Origin: Rhyacichthys aspro
Lineage: Eukaryota > Chordata > Actinopteri > Gobiiformes > Rhyacichthyidae
Direction of reading: 5' to 3'
Length of the DNA: 64,000 nucleotides
NCBI GenBank assembly: GCA_036850595.1
Contig: CM072148.1
Location: 24,293,352 to 24,357,351 of the forward strand
The notes below the pieces were generated by a model, which was not told the origin of the DNA, did not search any database, and saw nothing but the letters and a program-made list of their open reading frames with translations. Within the stretch, counting starts at the first letter, position 1, and every line of letters begins with the position of its first letter. Of the stretch, positions 41,810 through 52,877 are shown in pieces. The position numbers and the translations under genes are program-made.

Positions 41810-42389
41810 CCCGAAGGCGCAGGGAGGCGACCCTCTCGTTCACCGGGGTAAACTCCAACACACAGCGGCTGAGCTGGGGGGCTATGAGCAAGCCCACACC
41901 AGCTCGCCGCCTCTCACCGCGGGCAACTCCAGAGTAGTGGAGAGTCCAGCCCCTCTCGAGGTTTTGGGTTCCAGAACCCAAGCTGTGCGTGGAGGTGAGC
42001 CCGACTATCTCTAGTCGGTACCTCTCAACCTCCCGCACAAGCTCAGGCTCCTTCCCCCCCAGCGAGGTGACATTCCATGTCCCTAGAGCTAGCTTCTGTA
42101 TCCAGAGATCGGGTCGTCGAGGCGCCCGCCTTCGACCACTGCCCGATACACATTGCACCGGCCCCTTACGGTTCCTCCTGCAGGTGGTGAGCCCACGGGA
42201 GGTCGGACCCACGTCACTCCTTCGGGCTGAGCCCGGCCGGGCCCCATGGGGGGAGGCCCGGCCACCAGGTGCTCGCATTCGAGCCCCAACCCCGGGCCTG
42301 GCTCCAGGGTGGGGCCCCGGCTGCGCCATACCGGGCGACGTCACAGTCCTTGTTTTTCTACTCATCATAAAGGGCCTTCTGAACCGCAC
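41625..42389 (-). CDS. Rex3-like endonuclease, N-terminal part
   Basis: The minus-strand frame from 42389 has an Arg/Pro/Gly-rich N-terminus, then the APE-type nuclease blocks LALGTWNVTSLGGKEPELV, TVVCAYGPNGSAEYQAF and VLLGDFNAHVGN. After DSDTW (near 41645) the frame runs into the inverted duplication, and its last residues are not homologous. It then rejoins homology in the other frame. Confidence 0.82.
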
Positions 42390-42527
42390 TTAGTCTGACC
42401 CGTCACCTAGGACCTGTTTGCCTTGGGAGACCCTACCAGGGGCATATAGCCCCGGACAACATAGCTCCTAGGGTCATTCGTGTACACAAACCCCTCCACC
42501 ACGTTAAGGTGGCGGTTCAAGGAGGGG
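42379..42527 (-). ncRNA. Candidate HDV-like ribozyme fold at the 5' end of Rex3-like LINE
   Basis: Read from 42527 on the minus strand. P1 is CCCCTCC (42527-42521) with GGAGGGG (42497-42491). P2 is TTGAACCG (42520-42513) with CGGTTCAG (42386-42379, one T-G wobble). P3 is CCAC (42512-42509) with GTGG (42502-42499). P4 is TGACCC (42476-42471) with GGGTCA (42401-42396). GACTAAGTG lies between P4 and P2. The order P1, P2, P3, P1', P4, P2' is the nested double pseudoknot of HDV-like ribozymes. CTAAG sits where the catalytic C and its neighbours would be. Against it: P1 starts with C rather than the usual G, and the P1'-P4 joiner is long. Confidence 0.5.
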
Positions 42528-42643
42528 GATATGGAAACAGTCTGTCATAAAATAAAATAAAAGCATGTGTGTGATTGAGAGAGAGCGCGTAAACATTCAT
42601 CATATTAATCATTAATAATGTAGCAACATAGTTTTGAGCATTA

Positions 42644-44191
42644 TAGACCCTTTTCACGCTGTGCGTCACACAACCAGAAGTAGCAAAACACTGTGTAAAT
42701 TGACTTCCGGTCCCATTATTTTTCGAAATATATTGATCAGGAAAAATGGCTCAAGCGACCTGTAAATGTTACTGTAGTATTCCATTTTGCTCATCAAACA
42801 ATGGATTACACCAACCATCAACCTCAAAGTCAGCTGATGTAGTCATTTCTCGCTCAAATGTAGGTACTTTGAACATGGATTATACCAAAATTCCACAGTA
42901 AAAGTACTTGATACTATGGGTGGTAGTAGTACTAGAGGTAGTCAGTAGATTAGCACAGGTTTCATCTTCTGCTCATGGGGAATATTCTTTTAATTCAACC
43001 TCAAAGTCAGCTGATGTAGTCATTTCTCGCTCAAATGTAGGTACTTTGAACATGGATTATACCAAAATTCCACAGTAAAAGTACTTGATACTATGGATGG
43101 CAGTAGTACTAGAGGTACTCAGTAGATTAGTACAGGTTTCATGTTCTGCTCTTGGGTAACATTCTTTTAATTCCATGTCAAAGTCAGCTGATGTAGTCAT
43201 TTCTCGCTCAAATGTAGGTACTTTGAACATGGATTACACCAAAATTCCACAGTAAAAGTACTTGATACTATGGGTGGTAGTAGTACTAGGGGTACTTGGT
43301 AGATTAGTACAGGTTTCATGTTCTGCTCATGGGGAATATTCTTTTAATTCAACCTCAAAGTCAGCAGATGTAGTCATTTTTTACATAAATGTAGATACTT
43401 TGAACATGGATTACACAAAAATTCCACAGTAAAAGTACTTAATACTGCAGTTTATAGATGTACTATAGGTACTCGGTAGATTGGTACAATTGTACACGTT
43501 TCACGTTGTACTCATTGTAAAAATGACTGACTGGCTGATTTATTCATTTTTCATTCTTATATTTATTATGTATTCATTTATTAATTCATTCATTCACATC
43601 TGAGTCTCTTATGCGTTTGGGTCTTTCGCTGAAACAGCGGGCCGAGTGTTACCGTAATGAGCGGTACAAATGAGCACTCGAAAATTACGTGCGGCTCATT
43701 TGACCACGGAAAGACGAAAGGCGGCTGGCTTGACCGCAGTCGTCTTTCGTCGTAGCCATGTTGATAAAGAGGAGAAGAGAGAACTTGTTGCTTTCTTCAA
43801 ATTAAAAACCTGCTTCTTCCTGTTAGTGCTGCAACATCATTGGTCAAAAGAGTCCGGTGAGCCCACAGCTCGCCGACTCAAGCAGATTGCTTGGCGAAAT
43901 GCAAGATGGATTTTTAAGAGTTTGGGAAACTCACAAATATCGCGAGAATCATCTACCAAAATATTTGTAAAAAAAATTAAAATCTGTTTGATGAGCTCGG
44001 CTTTTTTTTCCGGGAAAGTCAGGAAATCTTAAACATGTAGGTTCTGTTTGTTTGATGAGCAAAATGGAACACTACATTGACATTTCCAGGCCGATTGAGC
44101 CATTTTTCCTGATCAATATAATGGGACCGGAAGTCAAGTTACACGGCGTTTTTCAACTTCCGGTTTCGTCACGCAGCGTGAAAAGGGTCTA
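42644..44191. mobile_element. TIR element with internal 177-bp tandem array
   Basis: Ends TAGACCCTTTTCACGCTG and CAGCGTGAAAAGGGTCTA are inverted repeats about 150 bases long, imperfect, covering 42644-42800 and 44046-44191. Both arms include ACTTCCGGTCCCATTAT-type and TTTTGCTCATCAAACA-type stretches. Translated outward-in, both arms give MAQ-plus CSIPFCSSN or CSVPFCSSN, similar to the start of a THAP-type zinc finger. No convincing target duplication was found (TTA and TTG flank it). The 3' third (43600-44045) has a 120-residue ORF without recognisable motifs. Confidence 0.7.
42815..43510. repeat. 177-bp tandem repeat, about four units
   Basis: The segment AAAGTCAGCTGATGTAGTC recurs at 42826, 43003, 43180 and 43357, a constant 177-bp step. 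The fourth unit is more diverged (CAGCAGATG) and decays by 43510. Each unit contains AAAGTACTTGATACTATGG and CACAGGTTTCAT. The array lies wholly inside the TIR element. Confidence 0.9.
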
Positions 44192-44399
44192 TTGGAGAAA
44201 TAGGCAATAATCACAGAGCTTTAAGGACTAGTACCCCCTCTGAGGTACGCTTGTAGCTTGTGGTTCACCTTAGCGCAAAAGGCTGCTATAGTTTGCGTAT
44301 GTCAATTAAGCTACATCTACGAAAGTCATTTCACGAGCAAAGAGTGGTTCACGAGAGCTGTCCAAAAGCATGCGCCCTGTTGACCTGCCAGCGGAAGAA

Positions 44400-44506
44400 C
44401 ACAGTGGTGCTTCGGCTCTTTATATACTCCTTCGCTCTCAAGCGCATGTTCTTCGCCGTAACCTCAAAGGGTTGTTTGCTAGGCTTCTCAGCGTAAACGC
44501 TTCAAA
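44400..44506 (+). promoter_or_regulatory. atf4: Likely atf4 core promoter
   Basis: A TATA-like CTTTATATACTCC lies at 44417-44430. A start site about 30 bases downstream (near 44450-44460) would give a short leader before uORF1 at 44507. The transcription start itself is inferred, not seen. Confidence 0.45.
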
Positions 44507-44518
44507 ATGGCAGTGTAA
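44507..44518 (+). CDS. atf4: atf4 uORF1 (3 codons: Met-Ala-Val)
   Basis: ATG GCA GTG TAA in leader exon 1, in the good context TCAAAATGG. Vertebrate ATF4 mRNAs carry a 3-codon uORF1 that lets ribosomes resume scanning. This one has the same length and sits 67 bases before uORF2. When eIF2 is phosphorylated, slow re-acquisition of initiator tRNA lets ribosomes pass uORF2 and reach the main ATG. Confidence 0.85.
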   Translation: MAV

Positions 44519-44585
44519 CAGCATATTTGGCAGCGGCAATATCCTGGCAGTGCATCGGCAAAGTGCGCTGGCAATTACTGGCAAC

Positions 44586-45978
44586 ATGGCGTAAGTACTT
44601 TTAACTAATATCTAATGTGTGATGAGAATCACTGTCTAATTGTCCTCCAATCGATATTTTAGATGAGTGGTACTATATGTAAAATAGTAACATTTAATAC
44701 TCTATGCCTTAAAGGATAACACAGAATGCATGTATTTTACGTTCTAGTCCGTCACCAAGATGTAGACCTGTAGCTTGTGTTTATTAAAGTAACTTTAACT
44801 TGTTATTGTCACTTGTCGTTTGTAATTAAATGAAACATTTAACATTGGTTTCTAGTTTACTCTAAATGCGAATTAAAACCCCAAAGTGTTTAGTACGGGA
44901 TTTACAGACTGACAGCGTGGCGTGTTCAAAATGGCGTGTAGATTTTCTTCACTTAACGCTCGCTCATTGTGTGTTGTTAAAATGGCGGTTACGCGCAGTG
45001 GAGGCGGAACTACAGGCCAGAGAATGACCATATTAGGAAACATTATCCTCGGTGGAAGGCGCGGTGTTTTTTTTGTTTTTTTTTATCAGCAGAACTGGAA
45101 CGTGAACTAAAATTAGCCTTCCCTCGTGATGTCCATGCACTAGGACTGTCTTGTTCTCAGCAGTGTCAAATCTAGTCTATGCACAAGAGAGACTTTCTTT
45201 GTACTTGGGCAGATTTTGTGAGCGCCTCGCTGGCCTATCTGTAACGATGGAAGCATTCTCTCACTCCCAGATGTCATGTCATCTACATAGTCAAAGGCTA
45301 AAGGGACAAAAATAACATGAAAACTGTTTTAGGATTTCTCTGTTTGGCATAAATATCACTCGAGTATAAACCTGGCTTTGTCACTTTACAGAAAATATAA
45401 TGGAATGGCTTAAACTATTTTCCTACTTAATGTACCGCAAAGTATGACAAAAATACAGTGTGTTTTTTCATCAGGAAATTTTAACTTTGCGTTATTCTCA
45501 CTTATTTCCATCTTGTTGGTTAACCTTAGGCTGGCTCAGACAATGCAAGCCTAATTCAGTGATGGCAAATATGTGAAGCAAGGCAAAGACAAGAGACATA
45601 TCAAGCTCTGAATATCTGTTTTCATCTGTTCAAGCTTTCAGTTTGATGATTTTATATTGTGTTCTCAGGTCTCTCTCAGCACCCCCCCTCAGCGTTGCTG
45701 CCTTTGACAGCAGTGTCACACTCCTCGACTCTCTAACACCATATTCATTCGTGTTTGTGTTGAGCCCCTTGCGGGTACAACAAAGCCGCCACAGCCATGA
45801 CGCTATCACAGCTGGACTTGGAGGACGTGGAGGCCCTGCACTTAGGTTCGTTCAGTTCATAGTGCAGTCATTAGTTTGGCCAAACCGTGTGGGACACGGT
45901 GTGTAAATCTACAGTTGTGGAGCCAGTTTTCATACTTTCTTTGCTGTTTTGTGCAGGGCCCTCGTTTCTGACGGCTGA
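44586..45978 (+). CDS. atf4: atf4 uORF2 (67 codons, spliced, overlaps main start)
   Basis: It joins 44586-44590, 45669-45845 and 45957-45978. The ATG is the last codon but a fraction of exon 1 (AACATGGC followed by donor GTAAGT at 44591). After the acceptor TTCTCAG (ending 45668) the frame reads SLSAPPLSVAAFDSSVTLLD and runs past the atf4 ATG at 45797 in the other frame, ending at TGA 45976-45978. This is the inhibitory uORF2 layout of vertebrate ATF4: ribosomes that translate it cannot start at the main ATG. The splice joins are inferred from consensus sites and from the uninterrupted frame. Confidence 0.82.
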
Positions 45979-47453
45979 CACTGTGGGGCCCCTTCTGGAC
46001 CAATGTGAAGAAGCTCTGTTAGTCCTGTCCTCTTTAGAGGAGCCCCCCTCTCCCTTCCGCTCCCACTTCCCCACCTCTCCTTTCCACTCCCATCATACAC
46101 TTCTCCCTGAAGGCAAAGTCTCAGACTGGGTCCTGCCATGGCTCAGTGACAATGATCTGCTCAACAGCCAAGCTAGTAAATGTGATCAACAGGAAGGTGA
46201 GCAAGACAAACAGCGCATGTTTTATCAAAGAGAACGTTGACTCAAGTTGCAACGCTGTAAACTATTTGGTGTTCTGATGTCAGCTGGTGAAGCACTGGAC
46301 AAACAGGGAAAACACTTCATTGTGCTTTGAACCAGAGATCTCAGCTTAATCTCAGCTAAACTAACCTAAATTAGACTCCTGAGGGCTGTGCAATAACAAC
46401 GGCTGTTCTCAGACATTTGAAAAATATGGAAATTCAGGTCATCAAAATGACATTGAAAGCGATGAAATGCCTAAATAACATGTCCTTAAAATGTATATTT
46501 CCTGCAAATCTACAGCGCTTAGGCGACTGATGTTTTTCAAGGGCCTTTTGACACTGTAAGGTTGCTGTAGTTTGTCTGTGGAGTTTAAAATCAAACAGGA
46601 ATAGTCTGTAAATTGTCTGTAAATTGTCTGTTAATCTTTGTGATGGTCTGTTAAAGAGTGTGTACTCAGTGTAGATGATTAAAAAGCTGCATAACTTTGT
46701 CTGTTTGCAGATGAAACATTTGTGGGGATGGATTGGGTGTCAGAGAAGCTAGACCTTCATGAGCTGGACCTGGACTCTTTAATGGACTCCTCTGACGACT
46801 GTCCTGACTCTCCTGAAGACCTGCTGGCCCTCTGCCCCAACACAGACTTGGATCTGTTAAACACTGCCATATCTACATCACCCAGCCTGGATCTTTCTCT
46901 GGCCCCTGAGGCTGAAGCAGGAGAGGTGCACGTCAAGAGTGAGCCTGTGTCCCCAGCATACAGCCTGGGGCTGGGCAGTGAGGTGGACGTGGGAGAGGCA
47001 GAGAGAACTGTCCTGATCACTGAGCCCAGCACTGCTTCATACATGATCCCAGACAAATGCTCTCAGAGCGACTGTGACAGCGACTCGGGCATCGAGTCCT
47101 CTGTGAGCTCCTCTCCGCCCCACACGCCTGCCAGCTCCAGAGCTAAACCCTACTGCAGACAAGAGACCCCCAAAACCAAGACCCCCAGGTTCAAGTCTGG
47201 AAGCGGGGCTCCTAAGACTGTGGACAGGAAGCTGAAGAAGATGGAGCAGAACAAGACGGCCGCCACACGCTACAGACAGAAGAAGAAAGTGGAGCAGGAT
47301 TTGCTTAACATAGAGCGGCAAGAGCTGGAGAAGAAGAACCGAGAGTTAACAGAAAAGGCAGAGTCCATCACCCGCGAGATCCAGTATTTGAAGGACTTGA
47401 TGGAGGAGGTGCGGCGGCACCATCAGAGCAAGGCCAGAGCAGTGCCGAAGTGA
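45797..47453 (+). CDS. atf4: ATF4, bZIP transcription factor (three coding exons)
   Basis: It joins 45797-45845, 45957-46196 and 46711-47453, giving 343 residues, close to vertebrate ATF4. Splice sites follow consensus: donors at 45846 and 46197, acceptors TGTGCAG and TTTGCAG. It starts MTLSQLDLEDVEALHLG. An acidic N-terminal activation region follows (VGMDWVSEKLDLHELDLDSLM), then a Ser-rich region with DSGIESS, which resembles the beta-TrCP phosphodegron. The C-terminal bZIP has the basic region KKMEQNKTAATRYRQKKK and a leucine zipper to about residue 335. ATF4 is the stress-induced nuclear activator of amino-acid, redox and ER-stress genes. Regulation is chiefly translational, through the two uORFs upstream. 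Fish have atf4a and atf4b; I cannot tell which this is. Confidence 0.93.
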
Positions 47454-47682
47454 TATGTACAGTGTTTAGTCCAGAGGCCCCCTTTAGATTAGCCAGTCCC
47501 TTCTGTTCTTCCCTCTCTAACCCTAACCCAACGTGGCTTGGTCCAGATGGGGCCGAAGCCCTCTAAGTCATCCTGTAGGACTTAGCCTGATGTGTGGACA
47601 TTGATGTCAGCGTCGCTCCTTATTAACACTATAAATGTCAGCGCAGCTGTTAGCTTGTATAAATGCTATGCTTTCCTTTTCT

Positions 47683-47688
47683 AATAAA
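47683..47688 (+). terminator. atf4: atf4 poly(A) signal AATAAA
   Basis: AATAAA lies 230 bases after the atf4 stop. It is followed at about 20 bases by a T/G-rich stretch, so the mRNA end is likely near 47705-47715. Confidence 0.7.
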
Positions 47689-47779
47689 TATCTATATTCT
47701 CATTGATCTGTCTGGACTGTAAATTCAATCACAGTAATTCTTCTATTGTATGCAAATATGTTGAGTGCTGCACCATTCA

Positions 47780-48720
47780 TGGAGTGTTACAGGCTGTTTC
47801 CTTCCTTGGGAGGGCTCCTTTGGAGGAAATAAGCTGTAGGTGTGTTCCAAATGGTTCCAAACCCCAGCTCCCATTTGTCCACAATATCTAGGATGCATCT
47901 GTGGATCTTCCATGGCCTTGCCTCATTCCAAATTACACATAATGCCCCACGAGTGTTTAAAAACTGGCTCTAGAAAGGGAAGTGTGTGTGCATCTGTGGA
48001 TCTTCCATGGCCTTGCCTCATTCCAAATTACACATAATGCCCCACGAGTGTTTAAAAAACTGGCTCTAGAAAGGGAAGTGTGTGTAGCCTATCCATAGAA
48101 AATGTTATTTTCATAACATTTGCCCAATAAACCTGTGTGAGAACATAGTAAGATTTTGTCACCATTGTCATCATTCAAATCACTTCAGATCTTCTTTCAC
48201 AAAAAAATACACAAAGTAATTATCAGCTAATGTAACAAAGTATTCACACATTTTTTTTGTCCTTTATTCATGAGCCATTAATTGGTTTCATACTCATCTG
48301 ACTGTGATTATAAAAATGGTTTGGGTTTTCATTGTATTTATTTATAAAGGATTTATTTGTTCATTTATTTGCTTCACATTGGATTTTATATCACAGCAGT
48401 CAAAGATTTAATGAAACGGGCATTCTTATAACAGAACCTGTTAAAAGTTAGGCAATTAAGTATTATATTCAGAGAATAAAATCAGCGGCAAAACTGTGGG
48501 TGGGGCTTTGAAGATACAGCCCTGCCACCTTGACGCCTGTTGCAAAAGACTCATGAGGAGTTACCCAGGGCTCTAGCCTTGTCTTGGGAGGAGCCGACTC
48601 TGGAGGAAGGATACTGACAGTTGTGCAATGCTGCTAAACAGCCTGAAGGCGCCACCTGTTTAGGTGACGGAGTCCTATGAAACTCTGTTTCTACAAGTCG
48701 GCAAGTGGACCTGTAAATGA
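47780..48720 (-). repeat. Dispersed repeat family X, copy 2, with internal tandem duplication
   Basis: The reverse complement is collinear with 10980-11655 (see that entry for the matching blocks). It carries an extra feature: a 95-bp segment starting TGCATCTGTGGATCTTCC is present twice in tandem (47894-47988, 47989-48084), with only an A-run difference. No coding sequence. Confidence 0.6.
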
Positions 48721-49480
48721 TATTAAGCTGTAATGATGTAAAACAACGCGGCTGAGCTCAGACATTTGAACTAAACACGTCATCACGATATCGGTGCCTC
48801 CTGTCCATTAGATGGCAGTAGTGACCAGGCCAGTGAGCTACAGTTCAGAGGACTTGACTTGTGGTTCATGCTGTTGCGGTGAACAAACTTATATTTGTCT
48901 CTTCGCATGAAAGCTGACTGCTTTATCAAAAATAAGGTGAGTTTTACAGAGTAATCTAATAAGTACACGAAAGAGCAAAGAAGGAGCTGCAGACGATTTT
49001 CATTTATATTTTAAATGAGGAGACTTTGCTCATGACTGAAATGAAATGAATGCTGGACCTACTTTATACAATGAAAATGTATTACTGCATTACGGTGATT
49101 TCCTCTGTGAAGCCAAGTCTTGAACCTCTACAGCGATCATGTGACTAAACGCCAGTCCTGTACAATATTGCAATATTAAATATTGCATTTATGTATCGAT
49201 GCTTATGATGGGGACATTTGGACCTTGTACTTTCTGGTCCTTTTTTGATTTTATATGCTGATGTACAGAGGAGTATTAAAATACGACGACTGGATGACAC
49301 GTAGCTAGCGTTAGCCTACTGGCTACTCCGGTGTGCGGGATATTCCGACGTAAGGTTAACTGGCGATAATGCCTGTTCAAAAACACATTGCGTCATGTTA
49401 GTTTGATACTGAACACTTATAAGACATTCAGGCTGCGTCTCAAAGCCGTTAAAATGCCTCCTCGATGCCTTTTTAATAAC
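48721..49480. other. No gene recognised
   Basis: Mixed sequence with short ORFs only. No element ends or conserved motifs seen. Confidence 0.45.
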
Positions 49481-49525
49481 AACAATAATAATAATAATAT
49501 ACACATTATTATTGTTATTATTAGT
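49481..49525. repeat. (AAT)n-type microsatellite
   Basis: AACAACAATAATAATAATAATA followed by ATTATTATTGTTATTATTA, an imperfect inverted trinucleotide tract. Confidence 0.8.
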
Positions 49526-49569
49526 AACAAACATTAACAATAAATAAACATATACAAAGATCAGATATT

Positions 49570-50200
49570 CCATTTCACATCAATGGTATCAATAGATGAG
49601 GATAATAACATTAATGTAAACATACAATTTTATAAACAAACAATTTTTGGATACAGAATTTTTGATATACTTTGTATAAATTCTTTTCGTTTTAGGTTGA
49701 GTTTTCTTTTTATCTTTGGAGTAGATTTAGGTAAGTATTAAGTGTGTTGGCAGATTTTTGTTAATAATATTTTTTAAGGGTGTCAAAATAATTATTTATT
49801 TCTGTTAAGTATAGATGTAATATTTGGTTATTAATTCTAACATTGCATCTTTGTGTTTAAAATATGTGATTATATTTTTGCTCTCTATTGTAACATGATA
49901 ATTAAATTTCTTACAAATGAACTGTTCAAGTTTTTTCCAGAGGATTTTGCACATTTTACATTCATAAAAGAGATTTATAATTTTTTCTTCTGATATTTTA
50001 CAGAAAGTACATTTGGGGTCTATATTCATGAATCTAGAAATAAAAGGTTTGTGGGATATATTTTATGAAGTATTTTGAAATGAAGTTCTCTTATTAATGC
50101 AGAATTTGTTTGAAATAAGCCATGCTTTGGTCCAGTCCATGTCAGTTAAATATGATTGCCAGAAGGCTATGTTATAGGCTATTATTCATTTTGAGTTTTG
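49570..50200 (-). pseudogene. L1/Tx1-like ORF2 C-terminal zinc-knuckle fragment
   Basis: Minus-strand frame 50029-49805 contains DPKCTFCKISEEKIINLFYEC and CKILWKKLEQFI, the Cys/His knuckle near the end of L1/Tx1-type ORF2. Flanks are AT-rich and carry no further frame. Confidence 0.6.
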
Positions 50201-50209
50201 GAGGTGATT

Positions 50210-50211
<2 letters not shown>

Positions 50212-50278
<67 letters not shown>
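50212..50278. repeat. (TA)n microsatellite
   Basis: More than 30 perfect TA units. Confidence 0.95.
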
Positions 50279-50283
<5 letters not shown>

Positions 50284-50621
50284 TTATTTTTTTTTTAAAC
50301 TTTTTATTTCTATGCCATTGATCATTAGGGAACCTGTAGTTTAAGTTGTTACTTCTTTGTTTTGTCCTTTAATTAATTCTTTTACGCCTATTACGCCTTT
50401 GCTACATAAACTACGAGTTATATTGTTATGTTATTGGAAATTGATTATTTGTAATAAAAGACTCATAAATTTGTATTTGGCCTATATTATTAATTCATTA
50501 GTATAAAATATGATTTTCCCGTCCACCCATTTTTTTTGGCAAATATTAATTTGTTTTTTCTAGTAATATGTTCATTGTTTCAAATAATGCATTTTTGGGG
50601 TGAGAAGTTATGGCTGTAACT

Positions 50622-52250
50622 AGAGATCGACCGATATGGATTTTTCAGGACCGAGACCAATTATTAGTAGTTAAGGAGGCCGATAACCGATATTTGGAGC
50701 CAATATTCATTTGCAGTAAAAGTGTAAAAATTGGCGTAAAAATATTGAATAATATAAACACCTTGAGAAAGTGTTAAAGGTGGGGCCACATGCTGACATA
50801 TGCTCAACTCATCATGCTTAATTGTAACAGCATTTGGGAAGCCTAAATTTGATTTCATTATTAAATTTTATATTTTGCCATGCGATAGCAGGGACCCTGT
50901 CATTCAAAACTGTGTTGCTACATTATTAATGATTAATATGACAAGAGCTACATAAAAAGTATAATAGTTGACTATGAGTGCAATAAAACTCCTGACAGAA
51001 CACAAACAGCCTTTAGGGCTTTAATGAGCTCACACAGTATATAAAATGTTCCACCATTTTGTTCAGATAAATCACTTCTGAATTTTACTCTCTCACACAC
51101 ACTTCTTACTACTATCACTATTTCCATATCAGTATTATCAGCAGCCTTGTTGCAAGGGATTAAACCAACTGTTAAACACTAAACAACCTCATCTTCACTT
51201 TCATTTTCAGATCATAGGACCAGAAAGCTCATAGCAACGTTAGTAGTCGTGAGTTGTAGAGTTTTTCATGTGGCTTTCACGCAAACACACACTATTCTCC
51301 ACATTACATACATTCTCCCCATTGCTAATACATAGTCCTCTGAGCGTTTAGGGCAGACCTGGGCATTTTAAGACGCGGGGGCCACATCAGGCCCTCGACC
51401 CACCCCTCTCCGGGCCTCAGGAGGCTTGTGTCAGAAAAAGAATTCATCCAAGAGCGTAGACCATGTACAGTACATAATACAAACAGGATACTTTAATTTT
51501 GAAGGCACTCGAAGACTCTTTGCCAATTAGTGTCAACAATAATAAAACAATCACCTTTTCACTTTGTTCATAAACTGTATGTGCTCTGTCAGCTGAGGTC
51601 AGGCAGGTATTTGTGTGTTGAGGGGAAGCTGGAATATACTGTTATTGTTAAAAGTGTATTATGTGCCTGGTAAACGTTGTTGAGGATAAATTGTGATTCC
51701 TTGGTTCAGGCCTTGTTTGGAAGCCGCTGAACAGAGGAAGGATGTGTCATCGTTAGTGTTTCTGCAGGTGACTAGACTTAACTTGAGTGTTTTTTGAGTC
51801 ATTTTCTCAGGTCTCAATACACATGTTGAGCCAGGCCTGGTTTTAGAACAAAATGGAAAAAGTGGATGTAAAACAGAGGATGATGTAGCTGTTATGGTGG
51901 CATATTTTTCACATATTTTTGCTTATAGTTTAAACAGTGTGTTTTTATTGAGCGTTAGTGAGTTCACTGTGTTGGCCCAGCCCTCCACAAGAGTCCCAGG
52001 TTCTAATGTGCTGCTGCTCACTGTAACGTTAGTAGTAGTTGTGAGATGTAGAGCACTGGGATGTTTATTACAATTTTGGGAGAGTTTTCTGCGTTTACCT
52101 TCAACACGTGTTTGCTCTCCGGAGCTTCTCCACATGAGAAAACTTTCCCTCTCTGCCGTGTGTGTGGCAGCAGGAGAGAGAGAGGCGCGGGTGCATCTGT
52201 GCCGAAATAACCCAGTTTTAAATTGATTTCTTGATATCGGCCTGTTGGAT
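50622..52250. mobile_element. Repeat with GATCGACCGATA-type end, copy 2
   Basis: The left end is AGAGATCGACCGATATGG at 50622. The right part (GCCGAAATAACCCAGTTTTA to CTTGATATCGGCC, near 52200-52245) matches the reverse complement of 38870-38920, beside the other copy's left end. This copy is therefore delimited by two similar ends and contains about 1.6 kb. A stretch at 51350-51420 (CAGACCTGGGCATTTTAAGACGC) looks like a terminal piece of a separate hAT-like repeat. Confidence 0.55.
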
Positions 52251-52868
52251 AATGTGATGCTTTCTCTGGTGATTATTAATGTTTTTATGTAGCCTCAATG
52301 AGATCAAACTAGTGATGGCAAACAACAAGAACATTCAGCGGCGCGTGCTCCTTGCAGCTGACTGACAGCAGACTGTATGTGTGCATTAACCAGGCGTGTT
52401 TAATCCTGTTGTAGCTCTTTCTAGATAACTTTGAGTTATAAATGGAAAACATCTAAGCAGATATTCAGCGGTGGAACAGAGTTGTAGGTTCATACTGGGG
52501 CTGCCGAATGAACCTTGTACACTTGAGGGCTAATCTTGTGTCCTAAGAATTAGCTCCGTTATTTCAAGTTTGAAATTCCAGAACAATGGCAATCTATTGA
52601 GCAGCAGGATAGACAGCAGGACCACAGCGCAAAACTCATCCAGACCAAAGCCTAGTTTAAGCTCAGAGTCTGAGGATCTGTGGTGTGGCTTAGTAATGAC
52701 ATGGAGCAGTGGACAGCGGCTACTGTTATTGGTCCTGTGTACATCAGTCAAACCTATTGGGGGTGTAACTATGTTCAAGTCACAAACTTGGTTGAGCAGG
52801 GTGCTATTGTCATTGGCTTTTTATGCTGTTGTGTCAAAACATGGACGGAAATTTTCTGTTGAAGACAT
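52251..52868. other. Possible 5' flank of the HIT-like gene
   Basis: No ORF with recognisable content on either strand. It may include promoter or upstream exon sequence for the gene at 53588, but none can be identified. Confidence 0.4.
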
Positions 52869-52877
52869 ATAGCATGT

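Larger units (their letters stand above)
39221..42527 (-). mobile_element. Rex3-like (RTE clade) LINE, near full length
   Basis: About 3.3 kb, flanked by GATATGGAAAC on both sides (39210-39220, 42528-42538). The 3' end, at the left, finishes in (GATG)n-type repeats, as in Rex3. The minus strand encodes an endonuclease (LGTWNVTSLGGKEPEL, LLGDFNAHVGNDSDTW, IDFVVVSSDLRPYV). RT follows (NYRGITLLSLPGKVYARVL, EQCGFRPGRGTLDQL, LRQGCPMSPVLFIIF, LLFADDVVLLA). Two frame breaks exist, near 41620 and 40150-40200; the first is caused by an inverted duplication. The structured 5' end is described separately. Confidence 0.88.
38793..42643. mobile_element. Repeat with GATCGACCGATA-type end, interrupted by Rex3
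   Basis: The left end AGAGGTCGACCGATTAGCGG resembles the end at 50622 (AGAGATCGACCGATATGG). The interior (GGTTATTTCGGC, TTTTCTCATGTGGAGAAGCTCC) matches the reverse complement of 52240-51900. The part after Rex3 (42539-42643, TAAACATTCATCATATTAATC) matches the other copy near 50930. It is probably a non-autonomous hAT-like element, since this terminus is common in fish, but no duplication was confirmed. Confidence 0.55.

Noticed and set aside
40871..42393. Long plus-strand ORFs opposite Rex3
   Set aside because: Antisense shadows of the GC-rich LINE coding strand; they contain no recognisable domain.
43670..44032. 120-codon ORF in the TIR element as a host gene
   Set aside because: It is inside a repeat, has no recognised domain and reads into the inverted terminal arm.
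45643..45906. Unspliced 87-codon ORF crossing the atf4 start
   Set aside because: Its first residues are intron 1 sequence; the meaningful frame is the spliced uORF2 beginning at 44586.
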